Positions 27,192-36,779 of a stretch of DNA of 64,000 nucleotides are shown in pieces. The translations under genes were made by a program, and so were the position numbers. This stretch comes from Apostichopus japonicus. Its lineage: Eukaryota; Echinodermata; Holothuroidea; Aspidochirotida; Stichopodidae. The notes beneath the pieces are model-generated. The model ran no database searches and was not told where the DNA came from. It saw only the letters and a list, made by a program, of their open reading frames with translations. The stretch spans positions 14,122,001 through 14,186,000 of the forward strand of contig NC_092563.1 of NCBI RefSeq assembly GCF_037975245.1. Reading direction: 5' to 3'. Position 1 is the stretch's first letter. Every line of letters begins with the position of its first letter.

Positions 27192-27904
27192 TATGCACTC
27201 ATACTTTACGCAGCTTTTGTCACAATCATTTATCTGTGTGCGATATTCTCAAATGTCTAATGTAAAAAAAAAAAAACAGTCCATGCCCCTTATAGTAAAA
27301 AGCAACTGCCACAGGAGTAATCCAACAATGATTCAATTACAATTACCTGGGTGGTTGGAGGGGGAGGGGGTGGGGCAGGGAGAAGAGACACATTCGTGCA
27401 ATTATAGGGTGGGGAGGCGACTTTTACAAGAGGTGATAGCAAGTTGTATTATGAGACAATTTTAGGCAAGGGGCAGGCTAAATGGAGCAGTAGTAGCTGG
27501 CTTTCGAATTGGTTCAAACATGGCATTTGCCTTGAGCCACTCTTGACTTGTGGATGAACAACAGTCAATTTCTTTCTGACTTGGAAGTAGATCAGTTTCA
27601 GCTGTTTCTTAACAAATTAGCAAACACCATTAGAAACATCATTTATAGTAGCCTAATATGCCAGCTTATGGTCACTTAAATTTTGGTCACAGATTTACTC
27701 AGAAACGCAATCAATACCTGAACAGTGCAAGATTGAACTCTGTAGATGAATGACCTTTGACACTTGCACCATGGTACATTTCTGTCCCCAGAAAGGACCG
27801 CAAATCTTAAAGAGAGTCAACACATTTGAATTAAAAGCATGCAAATCTTGTTCACAACTCCAAAGAGAGCAACTGTCATTCTGACAAAATTCCTGAAAAA
27901 TGAC
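27192..27904. other. Intergenic stretch without a recognised feature
   Basis: A poly-A run near 27264 and a G-rich patch near 27356-27380 are visible. There is no supported gene or complete element. Confidence 0.6.
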
Positions 27905-28017
27905 ATTTCAATCAAGGGCGGCGGAAGCACTTTTAATCTGGGGGGGCACCGACATCAAAGGGCACTTTGCAGGCGCGGCGGAACGGAAAAATTATTGGGG
28001 GGGTTAATGTGTGGAGA

Positions 28018-28075
28018 CTATCTAAGCGGAGCGCCACCATCGGTTGGCGCGGAGCGTACAAGAAAATTTTGGGTT
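28018..28075. repeat. GC-rich subterminal module, copy 1 of 3
   Basis: The shared core includes AGCGGAGCGCCACC, a 3-base spacer and GGTTGGCGCGGAGCG. GCGCCA can pair with the later TGGCGC to form a small hairpin, and GCGGAGCG is repeated directly around it. Related copies are at 28354-28409 and 29230-29284, each 38-65 bp from a left transposon end. A transposase- or host-factor-binding role is inference. Confidence 0.9.
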
Positions 28076-28288
28076 ATTTCAAACCCCCAGATGGCCGGAA
28101 ACGGCACTTCCCGTGTGTTTTATGCGGCGAATACCTAGCCCTAAAATATGGGTCTCAAGTCTGCAATTTCTCAGGTTGCACGTAAAAGTCTGTAAAAACA
28201 TTGTAATTTGTATATTCGATGGTGTTTTAAGAGAGTAGCTATTATACTCGTAGTGTACTCGCAAAGACGTTTTTGAGTGTAGTAAGGG

Positions 28289-28500
28289 CAGTGGCGGAAC
28301 TAGGGGTATTGGTCGGGGGGGGGCAAGAATGGTCTGTAGGGGCGCTTCCGACACTATCTAAGCGGAGCGCCACCACAGGTTGGCGCGGAGCGTACAGAAA
28401 AATTTTGAGTAAAGATACTCCCTAGATTGCAGGAAATGACCCTTTCCGGGCCTTGTATCCGGGACTTTCCGGGACTGTATATATGGACGCTCCGCCACTA
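28289..28500. mobile_element. hAT-like MITE, innermost level of the nest (212 bp)
   Basis: It starts CAGTGGCGGAAC and ends CTCCGCCACTA (the last base has drifted from G). It is flanked on both sides by the perfect 8-mer AGTAAGGG (28281-28288 and 28501-28508). It contains the same GC-rich module as its host (28354-28409) at 65 bp from the left end. Being innermost, it is the youngest insertion of the three. Confidence 0.85.
28354..28409. repeat. GC-rich subterminal module, copy 2 of 3
   Basis: The core matches copy 1 except that the hairpin loop is altered (CACAGG in place of CATCGG). It lies within the innermost 212-bp MITE. Confidence 0.9.
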
Positions 28501-29191
28501 AGTAAGGGGATGTTGGAGAACTGGCTGAAATGAGGCAAGTCATTGGCCTAAGACGAAGTTGTGTTACGCTTACTGGTACTCACACTCACTGCTTCCACTT
28601 TTCACGGGGCGTGAAGACGCGGTTGGGGTGACAATGTGGTCTATAGCCAGGGGACGGGCCGAGGGTCCCCCAGCAATTACTAAAATTATTACACCTATAT
28701 AGTATACGTGTGCATCGGACAGATCGACAAGTATGCATTGAAAAATGGGCAGATGCACGTTTCGGAGCCTTTGTAAATATTGGGGGGGCTTATCATGCAT
28801 TTGCCCCCTCAACTTTTTCATTGGGGGGCTGGGCCCCCCCAAGCCCCCCCGGTTCCGCCGCCACTGGCACTTTGCAGAAATTCGATTGGACTGATGCAGC
28901 CTTATATTTAGTACCCTTTATAACTCTTATTGTATTATCTCATTTGCATATACACATCACTCCATCAATCCCCCCCCCCCCCCAAGGAAAATATGCATAC
29001 TAGCACTGCAATATCCAATGTGCAAATTGGGAAACAAGGAACAAGGAACTTTAAAGACATAATGAGGTGAAATCATGCTAGTTGCTAATGTAGGAATCTT
29101 CCGAATTAGAGTTTATTTCTTGTTAATATCTTATCAAATTTTTTCCATTCGAAATAGCTTTGAGTTTGACCCACAGAAATTCATTAAAAGT

Positions 29192-29300
29192 CAGGGGCGT
29201 AGCCAGGATTTGCAAAGTTGTATGCACGACTATCTGAGCGGAGCGCCACCATCGGTTGGCGTGGAGCGTACAAGAACATTTTTGGTTTTACAAACGGCCC
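29192..29300. mobile_element. Partial left end of another hAT-like element
   Basis: The sequence begins CAGGGGCGTAGCCAGGATTT, a hAT-like terminus. A copy of the GC-rich module follows 38 bp in (29230-29284). No matching right terminus or target duplication was found, so it is truncated or its right end has been lost. The right limit is approximate. Confidence 0.55.
29230..29284. repeat. GC-rich subterminal module, copy 3 of 3
   Basis: It has the same core with TATCTGAG at its start and a GCGTGG variant. It follows the truncated terminus at 29192. Confidence 0.9.
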
Positions 29301-29444
29301 TTCCCGAGTGTTCATTCTGGTTCCCTGGCCTCTTGCTAACTTGAGACACCTCAATTTTATGTAGATAAAGGGCACATTTTTAACCTGAGGAAAAGTGGGG
29401 GGGCACGTGCCCCCCCCCCCGATTCCGCCGCCCTTGACTTCAAT

Positions 29445-31524
29445 TAAGTTTGTTTGAACTTCCTGAAGCAAAGCATTCTCACTCAAAGTCATTAATGTTT
29501 ATGAAAGTGATAAACTCTTGGCCTTTACCAAATTCCTGGATTTTTAAGTGCCCCGCTGATGTTGTGCCACCCCCCCCCCACTTTTTGGAAGCTTCCTACC
29601 TCCCTGGTGTGACCCACAAAGTGGAGAGGAGGAGTATATCGGCCCAGTCAATCTGAGTTAACACTCGACCAGATCTTGAGTTATAGACAAGATATTGAGA
29701 TGTGGTAAAGGGGGGGGGGGGGATTTGACTAAAATCTAAATATTTTAATGTAAGTGTGGGAGGAGTGTGGATAAAAATTTACCTATGTATCAAATCTAAA
29801 TGTTATTTTGACATTTCAAAAATTGAATTTAAATTCCACCTGGAAACTAAAAATTTTCAGTAACAAATAAATTCACCTCTCAACTGTATCTTTTTTTTTT
29901 ATTAAAGGTTGTGTTACTCTCAGAAAGAAATTTATCTTGGGAGTCGTCAATCGAAACACAAATGGAAAAATCTGAGTGCAGATCGTATTTCTAAAAGTGT
30001 TCGTAAATTTTCTCATTTTTAAGAGCTTTTTAGTCATCAATAATATTTTCAAAATCAATTTTTTGGTTTATAACATGTTAACACATGGAATATTGAACTT
30101 TGTTCTGCTTGCCCATGGGCTTGAATGCCTTTTGCTGACTGGTCTTGAATCTGTCAGATATCATGGTAATTGCTTGATCGATTTACATAGGCCCGTTGCC
30201 AGTGTAACTGATTTGGAAGGGGGGAAGGGGGGCCATATCAATGCAGGAGGATTGCCATCCTGGGGGAGGGGTGTAACAGGAAGGGGTGTCGCCCTCCCAT
30301 TTGAGAAATTTTTGCTAATCTCAGGGGACTTAGATGCCGAATGATGCAATCATTTTTCTACATAGATATTCCATTTTCTGTTTTTATAATAAAAACTAGT
30401 CATTTTCTAAATTCAAATGGAAGTAATCAAAATGGAATGTTGATTATGTAGGTCTATACTCTGTGTTTATCAGATTTATTACAAACTGTCAAATTGTAAG
30501 TGCCAGAAGGGAAATTTATATTTTAAAAAACAAAACAAGTAGTTATTGTGGGCCTAGGCCATAAGACTGATAAGAAATGGGCGGTAGTTTTTGGTGGTTT
30601 ATTGGTTTAATAGGATCAGAGTTTTATCAATGGATACAACCTTACCTTTCTTTTTTATTGAGCTTGAAAGTTTGAAAAAACAATGAAAAATATTCAGATG
30701 TGAGGGAGTGTGGGGGGGGGAGGGGTCACTAAGTTGGTTGATTCTTATAGGATGGTACATCAGAATGTTGATATCAGTAACGGTCATGATCCTGAGTCGT
30801 TTTCACTTGAAAAATAGCCATTTATTCAGCATTCTCAGGTTGTTCCTATTAACTTTGCCAATTGCCGTGTCTTGTGAATTTGTGAAAACAAAGAAAAAGA
30901 GTTTGTCAAACCTAGGCCAACCACAGTCGTTCCAAAATTTTCTAAATAGATATTATTTGAATAACGCATATGATCGGATGAATGTAACATTTATAAGATA
31001 TCTTGTAAAAATCGAGCAATAAATCAAATGAAAAACTATCACAAACAGGCACACAGACAGTCACAAGATCACATCCGAACATTTTCAGTGTAGCATGTAG
31101 GGACAATGATGCTAATAAGCTTATCGCTTGTGAGCAAAATAGGAACCTTGATCATAGTGATATCATTTAGGTTTAGGAGGGTTATCTGATGGGGGATGGT
31201 GGGGTGTTTATATGACAGGAGTGCAGCTCAGGCTGTCAAAGGTCAGAGCTCTGGTGGAGGTCCAGGTAGGAGAACCCCACAAAAGATGCCACAAAAATCC
31301 ATATATTTTCTAATGTTCCCTGGCAGTGATTTTCAATTGCAAACACAAGTTAGAAAGAGGAATTATTCTGATTTTCTTTTAGTATGTATCAGAGAGCGCT
31401 GTTGGTGGTCCCGGGGATGAGGGGCGTGGGGGAGGCAGGAAGGTGGAATTCCCCAGAAGCTGCAGGGCTTTCAGATTTTCTTGTGAATTTAAAGCACAAG
31501 AAGTTCCATATCAGGGTTACTCTG
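29445..31524. other. Intergenic stretch with G/C runs, no supported gene
   Basis: It contains several homopolymer G or C runs (near 29571, 29711 and 30711) and G-rich patches near 30220-30300 that may be decayed transposon ends. No target-site duplication or terminal inverted repeat could be matched. Open frames are short and without domains. Confidence 0.55.
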
Positions 31525-31645
31525 TTTAGTATATAGTAAAATCGTTCTGTTTAATCACAGTCAATAATGGTACAAGTTGGCATAATGTGGGGTAGCTTTT
31601 CTTGATAATTCCTTTTTTGTCCTTGTGGGGAGTGGGAGGGGGCTT
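31525..31645. repeat. Dispersed direct duplication, copy 1
   Basis: The segment starting AGTATATAGTAAAATCGTTC reappears in the same orientation at 32908-33020, with diverged downstream sequence including GGGGTAGCTTTT and a G-rich end. The family is unidentified. Confidence 0.75.
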
Positions 31646-32084
31646 GCAGGTTTTCTTGTTCCCTTATAGTGAATTTTAAGCACAAAAAGGTCCCTATGAG
31701 GTATTTCAAGATTTTGATGAGATTTCAAGATTTTCCATAAATCTGACACCAAAATTGGGGTAAACATGAAACAACAAGTACAACTTACTTTTGCAAATTA
31801 ATTCGGCATTATTCGTTTTGAAAAAAAATGACATAATATTTATACCTACAAATTTTGGGGCACCAGATTAGAGGGCAAAATTGTTCCCTTAGGAGTCCAC
31901 ATAGTAGGCTTAAGCCTCCCCGTTTGAAAATAAAAGGTTGATATGGAGCTGATTTTGCCGAGGACGACACTGATTCTAAGCCCTGACAGTTAAAACTTAG
32001 AAACCAACATGATAAATGTTACTAGGCCCAAGAAGAAGAAATGTCAGAAACAACACATTCAAGAGTTTTGTCTGGGTATGAAAA

Positions 32085-32692
32085 TAAAGCTGATACTAAA
32101 CTTGACAACAATGTCAGGACTGACATTTAGGCTGACACTAAGCTTGAAAAAGCTGACGAGGAGGCTGACACTAAGCTTGACAACATTGTCAGGGCTGACG
32201 AGGAGGCTGACACTAAGCTTGAAAACAATGTCGGGCTGACAAGGAGGCTGACACTAAACTTGACAAGAATGTCAGGGCTGACAAGGAGGCTGACACTTAG
32301 CATGACAGCAATATTATGGTGGGGCTGACGAGGAGGCTTGATTAAGCTTGGCAGCACTGTAGGGGCTGACAAGGAGGCTGACACTAAGCTTGACAACAAT
32401 GTAAGGGCTGACACTAAGCTTGATAGCAATGTAGGGGCTGACAAGGAGGCTGACACTAAGCTTGACAGCAATGTAGGGGCTGACAAGGAGGTTGACACTA
32501 AGCTTGATAGCCATGTAGGGGCTGACAATTAGGCTGACACTAAGCTTGACAGCAATGTAGGGGCTGACAAGGAGGCTGACACTTACTTGACAACAATGTC
32601 GGGGCTGACATGGAGGCTGACACTTAGCTTGACAGCAATGTAAGGGCTGACGAGGAGGCTTGATTAAGCTTGGCAGCAATGTCGGGGCTGAA
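32085..32692. repeat. Minisatellite with 42-bp unit
   Basis: The array is built from GCTGACAAGGAG plus GCTGACACTAAGCTTGAC and a variable end such as AGCAATGTAGGG. There are about 14 complete or partial units, many with a HindIII-type AAGCTT. Because 42 is divisible by three, frames open on both strands (14-residue repeats like ADKEADTKLDSNVG on +). Stops and unit-length changes interrupt the + frame, so I call it a satellite rather than a gene. Confidence 0.9.
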
Positions 32693-32907
32693 AAGGCAAT
32701 ACATAGCCGGTCTAATTTCCCTCACAACATTTGGAATCCAATTATTTCCAAGCCCGACATACACATGTGACATTTGGACTTTAATTTTTGTGTTCTAGCA
32801 AGGAAGCGTAACATGTACTTTGTCACATGAGATGGAATGAGCCAGCCAAATCCATTTTAGCCAGTGATATTATCCGAGATTTTAATGGGACCTGAGATCG
32901 AATATAG

Positions 32908-33020
32908 TTCAGTATATAGTAAAATCGTTCTGTGTAATCGCTGACAATAAACGGTTCAAGTTGACATAACACGGGGTAGCTTTTTCTTTGTTGTTCCTTG
33001 GGGGAGAGGGTAAGGGGGAG
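32908..33020. repeat. Dispersed direct duplication, copy 2
   Basis: Diverged copy of 31525-31645 in the same orientation. The two copies bracket the 42-bp minisatellite. Confidence 0.75.
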
Positions 33021-33399
33021 TTAATACCACTTAATTTAACACTTAATTTAACACCATCTCTTCTCCTTTCGTTCTGCAACCCATATATCACCCCAATGAT
33101 CATACAGTCCTCTTAGGGAAACCTGACATTGTTTCTGAACCCATCTCCTCAGTAAATGTCAGAAAAGCAGTAAAAAAGCCGAAAACACAAAATCATGTTA
33201 TTTTGGAGAGGTAGTTATACATAACAGACACTGTCCAATATTCATTAATATCCTTAGATATCAAAATTATTGACAGATTTGATTAAATGGTACAATTTTT
33301 TGAGCTGCATCTCTTCAAAAACTTCAAAAGAAAAGATAAACTTGAAAAGATAAAATAAATAAACTGCATCCATTGTTTTTCAAACCAGTCCTTTATCGA

Positions 33400-34350
33400 A
33401 AAAAAAAAAAAAAAAAACCCTCTCGAGCTCAAATAATCGACTGAATGCCATTTTGACTTTTGTTTTGAGGCGATTGAACATCTCTCATTTAATAGGCCAC
33501 CTTGAGGGTCTGTCCTGAAAAATTGTCTTCCTAAGTTCCAAATTGGCCTGTATCTGTCGTGATTTGCCCTATAAATAAAACATCCGAGTGTCACCGAACG
33601 GTTTCCTTGCATACAAAGTGACTGCTCGGACACTTCTGCGGACATCGTTAAAAGTAATTCATCAAAAAAAGGAGAAGGAGAAGCCAAAAAAATCGGGGGC
33701 GGATAAATGAAAAAAGAACGAATGGAAATAGAGGGCCAGACGAGGGGGTCCAAAAACATGACAGTTCTTTTTAACTGTCTGCAAAATATGGATGGAAAAA
33801 AACAAACAACTCAATATTTTTTTTTGTTTTTTTGTGGGGCTCTTTTCAGAATCGGGACAGACTATCGAGTGTCCTCTTATTCATGAAACCTGGCCTCAAA
33901 TACCAATTAAAGTGTATCACAATAATTGACATAAATGTAGTCTTCTAAAGTATAATTGGGAGGCCGACAACCAAGGTGTTTATTTCACAAGTGCGAATCA
34001 AAGGTATATAATTTTGATCAATATTCATAAAACAGTCTGTGAGAAATCAGAAAACTGTCACGACTGGGACGTGGTGAAAGTTTCGACGGTCGTTCTTCAC
34101 ACGACTTTGCGGGGCGAAAAAAATAGACGGAAGGCCAAAAAAGACTTTGCATTTCGAGTCCTGGGTTCCTGAATCGCCTTAATTAAAAACTGCTTTGAAA
34201 ACCTTGAATATTTCATAATGACAGGGATATATATATACACGGCGATAAGAATATGGCCTCTGTATGAATATTTAAACTCCGAACAATAGGTGGCAGGGTA
34301 ATGAAAACTTGTCAGTATAACGGCTAGGGGCATTGTCCATAATAAGCAGG
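33400..34350. promoter_or_regulatory. Candidate non-coding regulatory block downstream of SALL
   Basis: Apart from a poly-A start and a T-rich patch near 33818, this block has mixed-composition, non-repetitive sequence, unlike its flanks. It includes a TCF/LEF-type ATCAAAG at 33997-34003 and homeodomain-type CAATTAA and AATTGA cores near 33905-33930. Minus-strand open frames here have no domain. Regulatory function is inference. Confidence 0.25.
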
Positions 34351-34688
34351 GAAAAAGAAGCCCCCCCCCAAAAGAAAAACACGATATACCTTATAACATA
34401 TATAGGTGTGGTTTTGAACATCTCTTTAGTTTGTATTTGTTTACCAAAAAATATTTTAATAATCTTTTAGCCAACATAAACAGAGATATTGTAGGTTTCG
34501 ACATAAAGTGAACACAATCATGAAAAAATAGCAGACACTAGCCGTTAAACTTTGGATCAAAGTCTCGTTTAAATTTTGATCTGAATATTACAAATGAAAT
34601 CTTATGCTGAAAAGCGAGCAGATTACTGGCATATTTGTAAAGTTTCTTGTACACTGACATTAATTTGGAATTTAAACTCTATACTGAC

Positions 34689-35339
34689 CAGTGGCGGCGC
34701 CAAGGGGGGCTTGGGGGGGCTTTAGCCCCCCCACTGAAGTAGTCAGCCCCCCCATTAGCCCCCCCAACTGAAATAGGCAAAAAAAAAAAAAACTAATTGA
34801 AACAATATAGCCTACCCAAATTTTGTCAGCCATAACGCAGTGCTACAATAGTCAATGGCAATTTTGATGAATTTTTCACATGATAATAGTCAGTGACTCA
34901 GTTGTGGTGCAGGAAGCCTTGTTTTGGTGACTGATAAAAACAGTTCAGAATCCAGCATTATCCGCCAGGTGTTGATGAGTTGTTTCTCAGGATTGCAAGC
35001 ATAAAACACTCTATAATGGTGGTGCAATTCACCTTCAAATATTGTGGCCATTGGCCAAACATTCCATCAGCTCTTGTGTTCTAAATTTTCAACTGTGTTT
35101 TTTTCAAACAATGCATATTTTTTGAGAAATTTTCAGGTGACAAAAGCCTCGCTAAATGCCACCATTTTGCATGTAGGCCTTTCCAGGATTAGGAAAAATT
35201 TCAAAAAGGGGCGGGGTACCCCCTCCCCTTATCCCCCTCCCCAGGACGGCTATCACTCAATCTTGTAAGCCACCCAAAAAATTGGCTCAGCCCCCCCCCC
35301 CTTAGCCTTCCCAACTAAAAATTCCTGGCGCCGCCACTG
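34689..35339. mobile_element. hAT-like non-autonomous DNA transposon (651 bp)
   Basis: The terminal inverted repeats are CAGTGGCGGCGCCA and TGGCGCCGCCACTG, exact inverses over 14 bp. The element is flanked by a perfect 8-bp target duplication ATACTGAC (34681-34688 and 35340-35347). G/C runs lie just inside both ends. No transposase is present. It lacks the GC-rich module of the 28-kb nest, so it is a different subfamily. Identical duplications and termini suggest a fairly recent insertion. Confidence 0.9.
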
Positions 35340-35347
35340 ATACTGAC

Positions 35348-35910
35348 TGAGTTTTGTGATGCTACACCACTCCATTAAATGTGATGATAATTTTGTGGTG
35401 GGATTTTTACCAGACTTAATGTTCAAAACCATACGAACCACCTACTTTAACAGGGGGCTTGAAATATGAAAACATAATCCTCAAGTTAAACCTGGTTACA
35501 AAAGATGAAACATGGCCAGGTATAATTGAGATTTAAAGAGAAGGACAAGAAAAGTTTTTGCAATGACACTTGAAGTCAGTCCTTAGCAAAGTTGTTATGT
35601 TCACACCTTCTCATATTTCGTTTTCCCCAAAAGGTAGACCTTTGAAATGAACAGAGACTTCAGCATCCCCACCCCCCCCCACCCCTCCTACCCACTCTAC
35701 TTTGTTTTCTTTGTTGGACTTATTCTAGGCACAAATACATTTTTGAGTAAACCTGTGATTACAACACAAGGTTAAACACAAGTTACATTGAAAATTGACT
35801 TGTAGGTGGTGAAATATAGGCCTAATATCCTAATTCCAATAGCTACAAAGTGTAAGATCACAGGCTAAATGCTAGCTCATATCTAGTCTAATGTGTTATT
35901 AAGTAATTAT
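35348..35910. other. Intergenic stretch without a recognised feature
   Basis: Only a C-rich run near 35670-35690 stands out. Confidence 0.6.
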
Positions 35911-35938
35911 ATTAATAAATAATAATAATAATAATAAC

Positions 35939-35976
<38 letters not shown>

Positions 35977-35984
35977 TAATAATG

Positions 35985-36024
<40 letters not shown>

Positions 36025-36104
36025 TAATAATAATAATAACAATAACAATAACAATAATAAAAATAAAAATAATAATAAAAATAATAATAATAATAAAAAC
36101 ACTT
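35911..36104. repeat. (AAT)n microsatellite, about 190 bp
   Basis: A long run of AAT with occasional AAC, GAT and AAA units. Poly-Leu and poly-Tyr open frames on the minus strand are artefacts of this repeat. Confidence 0.97.
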
Positions 36105-36190
36105 ATAAAATGCTGGTATCTGACAATTAGTCACTTATGGTAGTTATCAAATATAATGACCAACATTTGAAAATAAATAAATAAAAGTTA

Positions 36191-36226
36191 GTGTATGTAT
36201 GTATGTATGTATGTATGTATGTATAT
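36191..36226. repeat. (GTAT)n microsatellite, tail of the adjacent LINE remnant
   Basis: Read on the minus strand this is an (ATAC)n tail immediately following the LINE 3' end at 36227. That is the usual place for a short tandem tail in non-LTR elements. Confidence 0.85.
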
Positions 36227-36510
36227 GTGATCTTCCCGCAAGCAGGAACTCGCGAAAGAAGCCATGGAGGCTTATAGACTCGCAAGCTGACCGAAGCCAA
36301 TCTCTCGGCACACATCCATTTAACGTCCATGTCGGGAAGTTGTTATTGATAATATGTGACCTGGCAAAATAGGCCTTTTGAAGTTTGTTTTGAAAAGACT
36401 CATAGTATCGGCATTCCTAATCGAAGATGGTTAACTGTTCCACACTTTCGCTGCAGCAAAACAGAAAGATCTAAAGCCCTATTTGTTCCTAGTAGAATGT
36501 TCCTGGTTTC
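36227..36510 (-). mobile_element. Non-LTR retrotransposon (LINE) 3' remnant with 3' UTR
   Basis: On the minus strand, about 36370-36500 translates to RSFCFAAAKVWNS, a stop, then PSSIRNADTMSLFKTNFK. This is the C-terminal tail typical of CR1/L2/jockey-like reverse transcriptases (family pattern: R-F-A-P-K/R-W-N-S-L-P, then I-R, F-K, L-K). The stop codons show it is dead. The 3' UTR (36227-36365) includes GGCTTCTTTCGCGAGTTCCT and a GCTTGC/GCGGGAAG stretch, then the (ATAC)n tail. The same end sequence recurs in the SINE at 36641. The 5' limit is approximate because the remnant is truncated. Confidence 0.72.
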
Positions 36511-36640
36511 AAAACACTTTCAATAACTAGCCGGTTTTGATTCATCTAGCTTACTTGCAAACGTTATAATTAACTGTTTACTGTTATCGATTTTTAATTT
36601 CATTAGTATTTTCTTATGACTATAATTATAACTATAATTA

Positions 36641-36779
36641 GGAGTGTTAGCTCAGTGGTTAACGCCGGTGCCATTCAATCATAAGGTCCGGGAGTTCGAG
36701 TCACTCCAAGATTAATGTGGCTTTGATAAGCCAATGATGGCTTCTTTGTGAGTTCCTGCTTGCAGGAGGATTTAAAATA
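36641..36779 (+). mobile_element. tRNA-derived SINE with LINE-like 3' tail
   Basis: The head resembles a tRNA gene: an A-box-like TTAGCTCAGTGG at 36647-36658 and a B-box-like GTTCGAGTC at 36694-36702 form an internal RNA polymerase III promoter. The body's end, GGCTTCTTTGTGAGTTCCTG then CTTGCAGGAGGAT (about 36739-36771), matches the 3' UTR end of the inverted LINE remnant at 36227. That is the arrangement in which a SINE borrows its partner LINE's reverse transcriptase. The acceptor stem has decayed and there is no CCA-type end, so it is not a functional tRNA gene. Confidence 0.8.

Larger units (their letters stand above)
27970..28866. mobile_element. hAT-like non-autonomous element, middle level of the nest
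   Basis: It begins CAGGCGCGGCGGAAC and ends GGTTCCGCCGCCACTG, imperfect terminal inverted repeats. It is flanked by a perfect 8-bp duplication GCACTTTG (27962-27969 and 28867-28874). It sits inside the outer element and is itself interrupted by a smaller one at 28289-28500. No transposase frame is visible. It carries one copy of the GC-rich module (28018-28075), 48 bp from its left end. Confidence 0.85.
27913..29436. mobile_element. hAT-like non-autonomous DNA transposon, outer element of a three-level nest
   Basis: The left end reads CAAGGGCGGCGGAAGC and the right end is its near inverse (GATTCCGCCGCCCTTG). The flanking 8-mers ATTTCAAT (27905-27912) and ACTTCAAT (29437-29444) match at 7 of 8 positions, as expected for an aged 8-bp hAT target-site duplication. 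G/C runs lie inside both ends. Without the inner insertion it is about 620 bp, with no transposase, so it is a MITE-like derivative mobilised in trans. It is interrupted by a second element at 27970 and also contains a partial third-type terminus at 29192. Confidence 0.78.

Noticed and set aside
32127-32679. Leu/Ser-rich minus-strand proteins
   Set aside because: They are translations of the 42-bp minisatellite, kept open only because the unit is divisible by three.
33283-33759. 158-codon minus-strand frame
   Set aside because: It includes a poly-Phe run from a poly-A tract and has no recognisable motif.
35899-36134. Poly-Leu and poly-Tyr proteins
   Set aside because: Translation artefacts of the AAT microsatellite.
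36641-36713. tRNA gene on the + strand
   Set aside because: The A- and B-box sequences are good, but the acceptor arm does not close properly and the unit runs into a LINE-type tail. A SINE explains all of it.
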